The notes: generated from the sequence alone by a model not told the origin. A DNA stretch of 64,000 nucleotides from Planosporangium flavigriseum (GCF_011947225.1 NZ_JAATVW010000007.1:62001-126000); one strand, 5' to 3'; shown: positions 24,455 to 33,430, counted from the first letter of the stretch. Numbers and translations are program-made.

Positions 24455-24778
24455 ATGGCAGATGGTTCCGGTAGCACGATGACCCTTGATGCGCCTGTAG
24501 ACGGAAGCCTGGTGGACGGCCTGAAGTCGTTCGCCGGCGACCACGGCGGAGCCAAGGCGGTCATCGAGTACGTCGGCCGGCGCGGTGCTCGCATCGTGCT
24601 CGTCGGCGAGGACGGCGCGTGGGGTGACCAGTTCGCCCCCAGTACCGATATAGCCCGGTCGGCCTGCATCCAGGCCGGCATTGCCGTGGAGAACCAGTGG
24701 GAGCGCGAACTGATCGAGCAGATGCGTCCGAACAATGACCTCTGGCGTTCGATGGGTCGTCGGTCCCTCGCACGATGA
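24455..24778 (+). CDS. Conserved-looking 107-aa protein of unknown function
   Basis: I do not recognise this soluble protein. It begins MADGSGSTMTLDAP, has an alternating alpha/beta appearance (KAVIEYVGRRGARIVLVGEDG), contains one Cys, and ends with a basic NNDLWRSMGRRSLAR. There is no signal peptide or membrane helix. Its TGA overlaps the ATG of the following ATP-grasp gene, so the two are translationally coupled and probably work together, perhaps as substrate or regulator and ligase. ATG 24455 is the first start giving a compact protein; an upstream in-frame start at 24410 lacks a ribosome site. Confidence 0.7.
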   Translation: MADGSGSTMTLDAPVDGSLVDGLKSFAGDHGGAKAVIEYVGRRGARIVLVGEDGAWGDQFAPSTDIARSACIQAGIAVENQWERELIEQMRPNNDLWRSMGRRSLAR

Positions 24779-25683
24779 TTGAAAGGAAACCCCCCTTCGG
24801 CGCGACCCGGGCGGATGCCCGGGTCGCTCTCGTTACATGCGGGGAACTGCCCGATCTGGAGCCCGACGACCGCCTCGTGATCGAGCCGCTGGCCGACCGT
24901 GGCGTACGCGCCGAGCCGGCGGTCTGGGATGACCCCCGCGTCGACTGGGCCGGCTATGACCTGGTCGTGCTGCGCTCACCGTGGGACTACGTCAGCAGGA
25001 GGCCCGCGTTCGTCGAGTGGGCCCACCGCGTGCCGCGGCTGGCGAACCCGGCCACGGTGGTGGCGTGGAACACCGAGAAGACGTACCTGGAGCTGCTCGC
25101 GGCCGCCGGCGTGCCGGTCGTGCCGACCGAATGGGTGCACCCCGGAGACTCCTGGGGCCCGCCCGCCACCGGCGCGTACGTCGTGAAGCCGGCGATCAGC
25201 GCGGGCAGTCTCGACACCGGTCGCTACGACCTCGCCGATCCGGGTCATCGCGTGCTCGCGGCTGCCCACGTCGCGCGGCTACAGGCGGCGGACCGGCTGG
25301 TCATGGTGCAGCCCTACCTGACAGCGGTCGACAGCGACGGCGAGACCGCCGTCCTGTTCATCGGAGGCACGTTCAGCCACGCGATCCGCAAGGGGCCGAT
25401 GCTGGCGGGGCCGGACACTGCGGAGGCCGGGCTGTACCGCCCAGAGCAGATCACCGCCCGCGAGCCGTCACCCGCTCAGCTGGAGGTGGCGGGGAAGGCT
25501 CTCGCCGCCATCCCGGGCGGTGTCGACAGCCTGCTGTACGCCCGCGTCGACCTCATCCCCGGCCCGGACGGCTCCCCGATGTTGGTCGAGTTGGAGCTCA
25601 CCGAGCCGTCGCTGTTCCTGAGTCGGTCCGCCGGCGCGGCGGAGCGGCTGGCGGACGCGATCGCGGCCCGGGTTCTTACCTGA
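24775..25683 (+). CDS. ATP-grasp domain protein, RimK/glutathione-synthetase-like
   Basis: The 302-aa cytoplasmic protein resembles ATP-grasp ligases of the glutathione synthetase/RimK/DcsG type. It has an N-terminal pre-grasp domain (WAGYDLVVLRSPWDYVSRR near 65), NTEKTYLELLAAAGVPVVPT near 100-120, YVVKPAISAGSLDTGRYD (ATP-binding lysine and glycine loop) near 138-155, VQPYL near 180, and a Mg-binding end (ARVDLIPG and ELELTEPSLFL). Such enzymes join a carboxylate to an amine via an acyl phosphate; the substrate here is unknown. It starts within the stop of the 107-aa gene. Its own stop codon is the first base triplet of a long palindrome. Confidence 0.85.
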   Translation: MIERKPPFGATRADARVALVTCGELPDLEPDDRLVIEPLADRGVRAEPAVWDDPRVDWAGYDLVVLRSPWDYVSRRPAFVEWAHRVPRLANPATVVAWNTEKTYLELLAAAGVPVVPTEWVHPGDSWGPPATGAYVVKPAISAGSLDTGRYDLADPGHRVLAAAHVARLQAADRLVMVQPYLTAVDSDGETAVLFIGGTFSHAIRKGPMLAGPDTAEAGLYRPEQITAREPSPAQLEVAGKALAAIPGGVDSLLYARVDLIPGPDGSPMLVELELTEPSLFLSRSAGAAERLADAIAARVLT

Positions 25684-25760
25684 TCACCGAGAGTTTGCGG
25701 CGCTGTGACGCCGCAAACTCTCGGTGATCAAGGATGCCGCAAACTCTCGGTGTTCAAGGA
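25681..25760. repeat. 22-bp inverted repeat with a third, partial arm
   Basis: Arms at 25681-25702 and 25709-25730 (beginning TGATCACCGAGAGTTTGCGG) are exact complements around a 6-nt loop. A further direct copy of the second arm, 25 nt with one mismatch, runs 25736-25760. The element fills the space between the convergent ATP-grasp and ctaA genes, contains the stop codon of the former and ends beside that of the latter. It probably acts as a two-way terminator and belongs to a family of GATC-containing palindromes in this window. Confidence 0.85.
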
Positions 25761-26741
25761 TTAGGCGTGCGGCCGGGCGAGCGTCGGCGGTAGCGCCTCG
25801 GACGCCGGAGCGGGCTGGTGGGCCGGTGCCGCCTGAGGTGCCGGCGGGGGCGCTACCGCCGCGCCCGGCCGGGTCGTCTCCAGGACGGCGAGGGTGGCCA
25901 CCCAGACCGCGGCGGCGCCGATCATGTGCAGTCCGACGGCGAGCGCCGGCAGGTGCGTGAAGTACTGCACGAAGCCGATGACGCCCTGCGCCAGCTCGAC
26001 TGCGATCAGCCATTCGGCCGCCCGCCGCGCCCGAGCCGGGGCGCCCGCGGCGCGCAGCGCGTACCAGAGGGCGACCGACAGACCGAGCAGCAGGAAGACG
26101 AGGTCGGTGTGCAGTTGCGAGATCTCCTGCGGGTCCAGCCCGGTACGCCGGGCGCCGGCGTCACCGGCGTGCGGGCCGCTGCCGGTGACCACGGTGCCAA
26201 CCGCCAGCACGGCCGCCGCGACGATCACGGTCAGCCGGGTGAGCGTCCGCAATGGCCGGGCGAGCGCGGCGCCGGAAGGCGCGCCCGCCGTGCGTACCCA
26301 CAGCTGATAGGCCGCGGCGATGACCACCATGGAGGCCAGGAAGTGCAGCCCGACCACCCACGGGTTGAGGTTGGTCAGCACCGTGATGCCGCCGATGACC
26401 GCCTGGGCCGGGATCTGGGCGAGCACCAGCGCCGACCACAGCGTCAGCGGGCGGCTCCGCGGCCGCTGGCAGAGCGCTGAGACCACGCAGGCCAGCGCGA
26501 GCAGGGCGACCACGAACGTGAGGCTCCGGTTGCCGAACTCGATCATCCCGTGCACACCCATCTCCCGGGTGGTGGTGTACGAGTCGGCCGTGCAGCGCGG
26601 CCAGGTGGGGCAGCCGAGGCCGGAGCCGGTCAGCCGGACGGCGCCTCCGGTGCCCACGAGACCGATGTTGGCCAGCAGGGACGCGAGCGCGAGGCGGCGG
26701 AGAACCATGGGCGTGCCGAGAACCCGGCGGATGAAGCTCAC
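25761..26741 (-). CDS. ctaA: Heme A synthase (COX15/CtaA)
   Basis: CtaA oxidises the C8 methyl of heme O to give heme A for cytochrome aa3 oxidase. The 326-aa membrane protein has about eight helices and conserved GGAVRLTGSGLGCPTWPRC near residue 35 (with the Cys pair of the first loop), the heme-ligand His in GVHGMIEFGNR near 65, VGLHFLASM near 130, and further His residues in the second half (SQLHTD, VGLHMIG). Its last 40 residues are Ala/Pro-rich. A TACGAT box ends 6 nt before the GTG start, suggesting a leaderless mRNA. Confidence 0.94.
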   Translation of the reverse strand: MSFIRRVLGTPMVLRRLALASLLANIGLVGTGGAVRLTGSGLGCPTWPRCTADSYTTTREMGVHGMIEFGNRSLTFVVALLALACVVSALCQRPRSRPLTLWSALVLAQIPAQAVIGGITVLTNLNPWVVGLHFLASMVVIAAAYQLWVRTAGAPSGAALARPLRTLTRLTVIVAAAVLAVGTVVTGSGPHAGDAGARRTGLDPQEISQLHTDLVFLLLGLSVALWYALRAAGAPARARRAAEWLIAVELAQGVIGFVQYFTHLPALAVGLHMIGAAAVWVATLAVLETTRPGAAVAPPPAPQAAPAHQPAPASEALPPTLARPHA

Positions 26742-26829
26742 GAGGCGATCGTACTGACCTCAGCCCGGGCGACCACGCTTCGTGGTGATCGGCCGGGGTG
26801 GGAGTGGCCTGAGTCACCGGACAACCGGT

Positions 26830-26869
26830 TTGCGCCCGGGGAAGGAAATACGTAACACTGGTGTTGTGA
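26830..26869 (+). promoter_or_regulatory. sufR promoter with SufR operator over the start codon
   Basis: TTGCGC-N17-TAACAC predicts transcription starting at or beside the sufR GTG (26866). The inverted repeat ACACT-GGTGT-TGTGA at 26855-26869 overlaps the -10 and the start codon. It matches the ACACT-N5-TGTGA site that I recall for mycobacterial SufR. Binding there would block both promoter use and the leaderless start, a simple autorepression layout for the entire suf operon. Confidence 0.65.
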
Positions 26870-27639
26870 AAAATGCGGCAGTGCTCGCCGAGCGTGCCGG
26901 TCCCGTTGAACGGGATCCGGTCGACGTGCGCACCCGCGACCGCGTGGCCCAGTTGCTGTTGCAGTACGGGTCGGCGACCACCAGTGAGCTGAGCGACACC
27001 CTAGGCCTGAGCTGTGCGGCCATTCGCCGTCACCTCGACGCCATGCTGAGCGAGGGGCAGGTCGAGGCGCGGGAGCGTCCGGTCCGCGGCCCGCGTGGGC
27101 GGGGCAGGCCGGCGAAGGTTTTCTCGCTCACCGAGAGCGCCCGCGAATCGTTCCCGCACGCGTACGACGACCTGGCCTCGGCGGCGCTGCGCTGGATCGC
27201 GCAGCACGACGGGCCGGCGGCCGTGAGCGCTTTTGCTGCGGCCCAGGTCGCCGCCCTGGAGGAGCGTTGCCGCGCCGCCATGCAGGAGGCCGGCGACGAC
27301 CCCATGGCCCGCGCTCAGGCGCTCGCACGGGCGCTGACCGCCGAGGGGTACGCTGCCGGCGCGTCGACGATCGCGTCCGGCGGCCAGCTGTGCCAGCACC
27401 ACTGCCCGGTGGCGCACGTGGCCGCCGAGTTCCCGCAGCTGTGCGAGGCGGAGACCCGGGTGATCTCCCGGCTCGTCGGCACGCACGTGCAGCGGCTGGC
27501 GACGATCGCCAACGGCGACGGGGTGTGCACCACACACATCCCCACCCGCCGCGTTTTGGAAAAGCTAAGCCACAATGAGCAAGATCAAGACCAGACCGAT
27601 CACGACAAGACCGATCGAATCGTGAGGACCGCCCAATGA
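26866..27639 (+). CDS. sufR: Fe-S-responsive repressor SufR
   Basis: SufR is a winged-helix repressor that uses an Fe-S cluster to sense cluster supply and represses its own suf operon. The 257-aa protein starts [12 protein letters not shown]. It has an N-terminal DeoR/ArsR-like HTH ([25 protein letters not shown], about residues 40-65) with a basic wing ([11 protein letters not shown]), and C-terminal Cys residues ([20 protein letters not shown]) that fit the cluster ligands. The last 20 residues are Asp/Gln/His-rich. The GTG is chosen for its position 7 nt after the -10 box. The stop overlaps the sufB ATG (ATGA). Confidence 0.93.
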   Translation: MKNAAVLAERAGPVERDPVDVRTRDRVAQLLLQYGSATTSELSDTLGLSCAAIRRHLDAMLSEGQVEARERPVRGPRGRGRPAKVFSLTESARESFPHAYDDLASAALRWIAQHDGPAAVSAFAAAQVAALEERCRAAMQEAGDDPMARAQALARALTAEGYAAGASTIASGGQLCQHHCPVAHVAAEFPQLCEAETRVISRLVGTHVQRLATIANGDGVCTTHIPTRRVLEKLSHNEQDQDQTDHDKTDRIVRTAQ

Positions 27640-29057
27640 CCGAACAGATCACCGAGCCTGTGGACCAGCTTGCCGGCCTCGGTAAGTACCAGTACGGCTG
27701 GGCCGACTCCGACGTCGCTGGGGCCAGCGCCCAGCGCGGGCTCAACGAGGCGGTCGTCCGCGACATCTCGGCCAAGAAGAACGAGCCCGAGTGGATGCTG
27801 GACCTGCGCCTCAAGGGCCTGCGGCTGTTCGGCCGCAAGCCGCTGCCGGCGTGGGGCGCCGACCTGTCGACGATCGACTTCGACAACATCAAGTACTTCG
27901 TCCGCTCGACCGAGAAGCAGGCGGCGAGCTGGGACGAACTCCCGGCCGACATCAAGAACACGTACGACAAGCTGGGCATCCCGGAAGCAGAGAAGCAGCG
28001 CCTCATCGCGGGTGTCGCGGCCCAGTACGAGTCCGAGGTCGTCTACCACAAGATCAACGAGGAGTTGGAGCGCCAGGGCGTCATCTTCCTGGACACCGAC
28101 ACGGCGCTCAAGGAGCACCCGGAGCTCTTCCAGGAGTACTTCGGCACCGTCATCCCGGTCGGTGACAACAAGTTCGCCTCGCTCAACACGTCGGTCTGGT
28201 CGGGTGGCTCCTTCATCTACGTGCCGAAGGGCGTGCACGTGGAGATCCCGCTGCAGGCGTACTTCCGGATCAACACCGAGAACATGGGCCAGTTCGAGCG
28301 GACGCTGATCATCGTCGACGAGGGTGCCTACGTGCACTACGTCGAGGGCTGCACCGCGCCGATCTACTCGTCGGACTCGCTGCACTCGGCGGTCGTCGAG
28401 ATCGTCGTGAAGAAGAACGCGCGCTGCCGGTACACCACCATCCAGAACTGGTCGACCAACGTGTACAACCTGGTCACCAAGCGCGCCGTCTGCGAAGAGG
28501 GCGCCACCATGGAGTGGATCGACGGCAACCTCGGCTCCAAGGTGACGATGAAGTACCCGGCCGTCTACATGTACGGCGAGCACGCCAAGGGCGAGGTGCT
28601 CTCGGTCGCGATGGCCGGCGAGGGCCAGCACCAGGACGCCGGCGCGAAGATGGTGCACGCCGCTCCGCACACCTCGTCGAGCATCATCTCCAAGTCGATC
28701 GCCCGCGGCGGCGGCCGGACGAGCTACCGGGGCCTGGTCCAGGTCCTCGAGGGCTCGCACCACTCCAAGTCGACCGTCAAGTGCGACGCGCTGCTCGTCG
28801 ACGCGATCTCCCGGTCGGACACGTACCCGTACGTGGACGTGCGCGAGGACGACGTCGCGATGGGCCACGAGGCGACCGTCTCCAAGATCAGCGATGACCA
28901 GCTCTTCTACCTGATGAGCCGGGGCATGACCGAGGACGAGGCGATGGCGATGATCGTGCGTGGCTTCATCGAGCCGATCGCCAAGGAACTTCCGATGGAG
29001 TACGCGCTCGAGCTCAACCGGCTCATCGAGCTCCAAATGGAAGGAGCGGTCGGCTAG
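27636..29057 (+). CDS. sufB: Fe-S cluster assembly scaffold subunit SufB
   Basis: SufB forms the SufBC2D scaffold on which Fe-S clusters are built. The 473-aa protein has the N-terminal SufB region ([12 protein letters not shown] near 50), the beta-helix core ([18 protein letters not shown] near 190, [18 protein letters not shown] near 240) and the C-terminal helical part ([19 protein letters not shown]). It contains no intein, unlike the M. tuberculosis homologue. Its ATG overlaps the sufR stop by 4 nt. A 52-nt spacer with a ribosome site separates it from sufD. Confidence 0.97.
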   Translation: MTEQITEPVDQLAGLGKYQYGWADSDVAGASAQRGLNEAVVRDISAKKNEPEWMLDLRLKGLRLFGRKPLPAWGADLSTIDFDNIKYFVRSTEKQAASWDELPADIKNTYDKLGIPEAEKQRLIAGVAAQYESEVVYHKINEELERQGVIFLDTDTALKEHPELFQEYFGTVIPVGDNKFASLNTSVWSGGSFIYVPKGVHVEIPLQAYFRINTENMGQFERTLIIVDEGAYVHYVEGCTAPIYSSDSLHSAVVEIVVKKNARCRYTTIQNWSTNVYNLVTKRAVCEEGATMEWIDGNLGSKVTMKYPAVYMYGEHAKGEVLSVAMAGEGQHQDAGAKMVHAAPHTSSSIISKSIARGGGRTSYRGLVQVLEGSHHSKSTVKCDALLVDAISRSDTYPYVDVREDDVAMGHEATVSKISDDQLFYLMSRGMTEDEAMAMIVRGFIEPIAKELPMEYALELNRLIELQMEGAVG

Positions 29058-29109
29058 CGCCTCCCGCTGGATCTGGCTGGGTCAAGCTTCAAGCATTACG
29101 AAGGACAGC

Positions 29110-30255
29110 ATGACTGACACCATCGCGCCGCCGAAGACGAAGTCCCAGGCGTTGCGCTCCTACGATGTTGCCGATTTCCCGGCGCTGACCGGCCGGGAGG
29201 AGGAGTGGCGGTTCACGCCGCTCAAGCGGCTGCGCGGCCTCGCGTCGGCGGCCGCCGGCACCGCCGCGGGTCCGGCGCCCAAGCACGAGTACGGGCAACT
29301 GCCGGCCGGCGTGACCGTGTCCACGGTGGACCGGGAGGACCCCCGGATCGGGTCCCTGCTGACCCCGTTCGACCGGATCAGCGCCCTGGCCCACGGCGGT
29401 GCCCAGGAGGCCCTGCTGATCAGCATCGCGCGCGGTGCCGTGCTCGACGCGCCCGCCGTGGTGCGGCTGGTCGGCGCGGGCGCCGAGGGCCCCTCGTTCG
29501 CCCACACCTTCGTCGAGGTCGGCGAGTTGGCTGAGGGCACGCTCGTGCTGGAGCAGAGCGGGTCCACCACCCTCGCGGACAACGTGGAGGTCTCGGTCGG
29601 GGCCGGCGCGCGGCTGACCTTCGTGACCGTGGCCGACTGGGCGTCCGACGCCGTTCAGGCCCAGCACGTGCGGTTCCGGCTCGGTCGCGACGCCAAGGTG
29701 ACCCACGTCCAGGTGGCGCTGGGCGGGGACCTCGTCCGCCAGTACACGAGCGTCGAGTACGCCGACCGCGGCGGCGAGTGCGAGGCCTACGGCCTGTACT
29801 TCGCCGACTCCGGCCAGCACCTGGAGCACCGACTGCTGGTCGACCACGCGGTGCCCGACTGCCGCAGCTACGTGGCCTACCGCGGCGCGCTGCAGGGCGC
29901 GGACGCGCACACGGTGTGGGTCGGCGACGTGCTGATCCGTGCCGAGGCGACCGGCACCGACACGTACGAGATCAACCGGAACCTGGTGCTCACCGACGGC
30001 GCCCGCGCCGACTCGGTTCCCAACCTGGAGATCGAGACCGGCGAGGTCGCCGGGGCCGGGCACGCGAGCACGACTGGAAGGTTCGACGACGAGCAGCTGT
30101 TCTACCTGATGGCTCGGGGCATCCCGGCCGAGGAGGCGCGCAAGCTGGTCGTCCGGGGCTTCTTCAACGAGCTGCTGGACAAGATCCCGGTCGAGGACCT
30201 GCGCGAGCGCCTGGCCGGCACCATCGAGGCGCGTCTGCGGGAGAGCAACGCGTGA
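29110..30255 (+). CDS. sufD: Fe-S cluster assembly subunit SufD
   Basis: SufD pairs with SufB in the SufBC2D complex. The 381-aa protein begins MTDTIAPPKTKSQALRSYDV. It has the REEEWRFTPLKRL motif near 40, the beta-helix core, and the family's C-terminal ARGIPAEEARKLVVRGFF. AAGGA precedes the ATG; the frame is open upstream into sufB but that part has no similarity. The stop overlaps the next GTG (GTGA). As usual the sequence is less conserved than SufB. Confidence 0.95.
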   Translation: MTDTIAPPKTKSQALRSYDVADFPALTGREEEWRFTPLKRLRGLASAAAGTAAGPAPKHEYGQLPAGVTVSTVDREDPRIGSLLTPFDRISALAHGGAQEALLISIARGAVLDAPAVVRLVGAGAEGPSFAHTFVEVGELAEGTLVLEQSGSTTLADNVEVSVGAGARLTFVTVADWASDAVQAQHVRFRLGRDAKVTHVQVALGGDLVRQYTSVEYADRGGECEAYGLYFADSGQHLEHRLLVDHAVPDCRSYVAYRGALQGADAHTVWVGDVLIRAEATGTDTYEINRNLVLTDGARADSVPNLEIETGEVAGAGHASTTGRFDDEQLFYLMARGIPAEEARKLVVRGFFNELLDKIPVEDLRERLAGTIEARLRESNA

Positions 30256-30575
30256 CCTCCGTACGAATCTGCCGCGCCGATGAGCTCGCCAAGGGCGAGG
30301 TCATCGCGGTGACGGTCGATGACACCCCGCTGGCCGTGGTGCACTGCGAAGACGACAGCTTCCACGCCGTCTACGACGAGTGCTCGCACGCGTCGATCCC
30401 GCTGTCCGAGGGTGAGGTCGACGGCTGCACGCTCGAGTGCTGGTTGCACGGCTCGCGGTTCGACCTGCGCACCGGCAAGCCCAGCGGGCCGCCGGCCACC
30501 GAGCCCGTAACCGTTTACTCCGTCGAGGTCCGCGACGGCGACATCTACGTGAACCTGAGCGAGGAGAGCAAGTGA
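30252..30575 (+). CDS. Rieske-type ferredoxin within the suf operon
   Basis: The 107-aa soluble protein resembles the ferredoxin components of non-haem iron dioxygenases. Rieske ligand motifs are CSHASIPLSEG near 44 and CWLHGSRF near 63; there is no signal peptide. It overlaps sufD upstream and sufC downstream by 4 nt each, so it is made in step with the scaffold. No oxygenase is encoded nearby, which argues for a role in cluster assembly, for example electron supply; this is inference. As I recall, Streptomyces has the same insertion and M. tuberculosis lacks it. Confidence 0.9.
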   Translation: MTSVRICRADELAKGEVIAVTVDDTPLAVVHCEDDSFHAVYDECSHASIPLSEGEVDGCTLECWLHGSRFDLRTGKPSGPPATEPVTVYSVEVRDGDIYVNLSEESK

Positions 30576-31345
30576 GCACCCTGGAGATCCGCGACCTGCA
30601 GGTCTCGGTCAAGCTGCCCGATGGTGAGCTGAAGCCGATTCTGGCCGGGGTCAACCTGACCGTCCGGTCCGGCGAGACGCACGCGATCATGGGCCCCAAC
30701 GGCTCCGGCAAGTCGACGCTCGCGTACTCGCTCGCCGGGCACCCGAAGTACGAGGTCACCGGTGGCACCGTGACGCTCGACGGCGAGGACGTTCTCGCGA
30801 TGACCGTCGACGAGCGGGCGCGTGCCGGCCTGTTCCTGGCCATGCAGTACCCGGTCGAGGTGCCGGGCGTGTCGGTGGCCAACTTCCTGCGCACCGCGAA
30901 GACCGCCATCGACGGTGAGGCGCCGAAGATCCGTACCTGGGGCAAGGAGCTCAAGGGCGCGATGGAGCGGCTGCACATGGACCCGGCGTTCGCCCAGCGC
31001 AACGTCAACGAGGGCTTCTCCGGTGGTGAGAAGAAGCGGCACGAGATCGTGCAGATGGAGCTGCTCAAGCCGAAGATGGCGATCCTCGACGAGACCGACT
31101 CCGGCCTCGACGTCGACGCGCTGCGCGTTGTCAGCGAGGGCGTCAACCGCGTCCGCGACACCGGCGACACCGGCCTGCTGCTGATCACGCACTACACGCG
31201 GATTCTGCGGTACGTGAAGCCGGAGTTCGTGCACGTCTTCGTCGCCGGCCGCATCGTGGAGGAAGGCGGCCCCGAGCTGGCCGAGAAGCTGGAAGAGGAA
31301 GGCTACGAGCGGTACCTGACCGGTGCCGGTCCGGCGAGCGCATAG
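30572..31345 (+). CDS. sufC: Fe-S cluster assembly ATPase SufC
   Basis: SufC is the ABC-type ATPase of the SufBC2D scaffold; it is cytoplasmic and not a transporter. The 257-aa protein has Walker A GPNGSGKST near 39-47, the family signature NEGFSGGEKKRHEI near 150, Walker B MAILDETDSGLD near 172 and a switch His (LLITHYTRIL). The GTG start overlaps the Rieske-ferredoxin stop by 4 nt. sufS follows after 12 nt. Confidence 0.97.
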   Translation: MSTLEIRDLQVSVKLPDGELKPILAGVNLTVRSGETHAIMGPNGSGKSTLAYSLAGHPKYEVTGGTVTLDGEDVLAMTVDERARAGLFLAMQYPVEVPGVSVANFLRTAKTAIDGEAPKIRTWGKELKGAMERLHMDPAFAQRNVNEGFSGGEKKRHEIVQMELLKPKMAILDETDSGLDVDALRVVSEGVNRVRDTGDTGLLLITHYTRILRYVKPEFVHVFVAGRIVEEGGPELAEKLEEEGYERYLTGAGPASA

Positions 31346-31357
31346 GACGGAGTTTCG

Positions 31358-32617
31358 ATGACGGCGACCCTCCCGACGTACGACGTCCAGGCCGTACGAG
31401 CCGACTTCCCGATCCTGAGTCGGCTCGTCAACGGCCGTCCGCTGGTCTACCTGGACTCGGCGGCCACGTCGCAAAAGCCCCGACAGGTGCTCGACGCGCT
31501 GCGCGCGCACTACGAGGGGTGCAACGCCAACGTCTCGCGGTCGGTGCACACGCTGGGCACCGAGGCGACGGAGGCGTTCGAGGGTGCCCGGGCGAAGATC
31601 GCGGCCTTCATCGGCTCGACAAGGCCCGACGAGGTCGTCTTCACGAAGAACTCCACCGAGGCGATCAACCTGGTGGGGCACGCCTTCTCGGAGCGCGCCG
31701 GCGACCCCCGGTTCCGGCTGGGACCGGGGGACGAGATCGTGATCTCCGAGATGGAGCACCACTCGAACATCCTGCCGTGGCAGCTGCTGTGCGAGCGCAC
31801 CGGCGCGACGCTGCGGTGGTTCGGCCTCACCGACGAGGGCCGGCTCGACGAGTCGAACCTCGACGAGCTGGTCAACGAGCGGACCAAGTTGGTGTCGATC
31901 GTGCACGTGTCGAACATTCTCGGCACGGTCAACGACGTCTCCGCGATCGTCGCGCGAGCCCGGCAGGTCGGTGCGCTGGTGATGCTCGACGCGTCGCAGT
32001 CCGTACCGCACCTGCCGGTCGACGTGACCGCGCTCGGGGTCGACTTCCTGGCCTTCACCGGGCACAAGATGTGCGGGCCGACCGGCATCGGCGGGCTGTG
32101 GGGCCGGTACGACCTGCTGCTGGCGATGCCGCCGTTCCTCGGCGGCGGTTCGATGATCGAGACGGTCACGATGCAGCGGTCGACCTACGCGCTGCCGCCG
32201 ATGAAGTTCGAGGCGGGCACGCCGCCGATCGCGGAGGCGGTCGCACTCGGCGCGGCGGTGGACTACCTGTCCGGGATCGGCATGGACGCCATCCACGAGC
32301 ACGAGAAGGACCTCACCGAGTACGCGCTGAAGGTGCTTGCGACAGTGCCGGACCTGCGGGTCATCGGCCCGCAGACGGCGGAGGGCCGAGGCGGGACGAT
32401 CTCGTTCGCGCTCGCGGACATCCACCCGCACGACGTCGGTCAGATCCTGGACGCCGAGGGTGTCCAGGTGCGGGTCGGCCATCACTGCGCCCGGCCGACG
32501 TGTGCGCGGTTCGGCGTGCCGGCGACCACCCGCGCCTCGTTCTACCTGTACACGACGACCGACGAGGTGGACGCGCTGGTGCGGGGCCTGCAGCGGGTTC
32601 GGAAGGTGTTCGGGTGA
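31358..32617 (+). CDS. sufS: Cysteine desulfurase SufS
   Basis: SufS is the PLP enzyme that takes sulfur from cysteine and passes it as persulfide to SufU. The 419-aa type II desulfurase has YLDSAATSQKP near residue 30, SEMEHHSNILPW near 130, the PLP lysine in FTGHKMCGPTGIG near 236 and the catalytic Cys in HHCARPTC near 375. The stop overlaps the sufU GTG (GTGA), linking the desulfurase to its acceptor. Confidence 0.97.
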   Translation: MTATLPTYDVQAVRADFPILSRLVNGRPLVYLDSAATSQKPRQVLDALRAHYEGCNANVSRSVHTLGTEATEAFEGARAKIAAFIGSTRPDEVVFTKNSTEAINLVGHAFSERAGDPRFRLGPGDEIVISEMEHHSNILPWQLLCERTGATLRWFGLTDEGRLDESNLDELVNERTKLVSIVHVSNILGTVNDVSAIVARARQVGALVMLDASQSVPHLPVDVTALGVDFLAFTGHKMCGPTGIGGLWGRYDLLLAMPPFLGGGSMIETVTMQRSTYALPPMKFEAGTPPIAEAVALGAAVDYLSGIGMDAIHEHEKDLTEYALKVLATVPDLRVIGPQTAEGRGGTISFALADIHPHDVGQILDAEGVQVRVGHHCARPTCARFGVPATTRASFYLYTTTDEVDALVRGLQRVRKVFG

Positions 32618-33078
32618 TACAGGTGGACGACCTCTACCAGGAGATAATCCTGGATCACTACAAGCATCCGCACGGGCGGGGGCTGCGCGAGCCGTACCGG
32701 GCCGAGGCGCACCACGTCAACCCGACCTGCGGCGACGAGGTGACCCTGCGGGTCGACCTGGTCGACGACAAGATCACCGACGTCTCGTACGAGGGAATAG
32801 GCTGCTCGATCAGCCAGGCCTCGGCGAGCGTCCTGCACCAGCTGGTGGTCGGGCTGCCGGTCACCGAGGCCCTGACCCGGCACGACGCGTTCGCCACCCT
32901 CATGGCCGGCCGTGGCCAGGTGGAGCCGGACGAGGAAAAGCTCGGCGACGCGATAGCGTTCGCCGGAGTGGCCCGTTACCCGGCGCGGGTCAAGTGCGCG
33001 CTGCTGTCGTGGATGGCGTTCAAGGACGCCCTCGCGCGGGCCGCTGAGGAGTCGAACGTGGGAGGAACCACATCATGA
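32614..33078 (+). CDS. sufU: Zinc-dependent sulfurtransferase SufU
   Basis: SufU accepts persulfide sulfur from SufS; in Gram-positives it is a zinc protein rather than a scaffold. The 154-aa product has the ligand motifs NPTCGDE near 41, GIGCSISQASASVL near 65 and the third Cys in VKCALLSW near 128. The insertion between the second and third Cys (VTEALTRHDAF...DEEKLGD) separates SufU from IscU. The GTG start is within the sufS stop and its stop overlaps the next ATG. Confidence 0.95.
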   Translation: MIQVDDLYQEIILDHYKHPHGRGLREPYRAEAHHVNPTCGDEVTLRVDLVDDKITDVSYEGIGCSISQASASVLHQLVVGLPVTEALTRHDAFATLMAGRGQVEPDEEKLGDAIAFAGVARYPARVKCALLSWMAFKDALARAAEESNVGGTTS

Positions 33079-33416
33079 GCGAGACCACCGCTAAACCGCC
33101 CCTCGAGGACATCGAAGAGGCGATGAAGGATGTCGTCGACCCCGAGTTGGGCATCAACGTGGTCGATCTCGGTCTCGTGTACGGAATCCACGTCGACGAT
33201 GAGAACGTCGCCACCCTCGACATGACCCTGACCTCGGCAGCCTGCCCGCTCACCGATGTGATCGAGGATCAGGCCCGGCAGGCGCTCTGCGCCGGCCCCG
33301 GTGGCGGACTGGTCAACGACATCCGGATCAACTGGGTCTGGATGCCGCCGTGGGGTCCGGACAAGATCACCGACGAGGGCCGCGAGCAGTTGCGGGCGCT
33401 CGGCTTCAACGTCTGA
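33075..33416 (+). CDS. sufT: SufT / MIP18-family (DUF59) Fe-S maturation protein
   Basis: The 113-aa protein belongs to the DUF59/MIP18 family, which helps deliver Fe-S clusters to client enzymes. Diagnostic parts are EAMKDVVDPELGINVVDLGLVY near 15-37, LTSAACPLTD with the conserved Cys near 58, and VWMPPWGPD. It ends the suf operon, coupled to sufU by ATGA, and is followed by a palindromic terminator. Confidence 0.93.
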   Translation: MSETTAKPPLEDIEEAMKDVVDPELGINVVDLGLVYGIHVDDENVATLDMTLTSAACPLTDVIEDQARQALCAGPGGGLVNDIRINWVWMPPWGPDKITDEGREQLRALGFNV

Positions 33417-33430
33417 TTTCTCCGTGATCG

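Noticed and set aside
27636-29057. Intein in sufB
   Set aside because: The mycobacterial homologue has one, but here the 473-aa frame matches an uninterrupted SufB.
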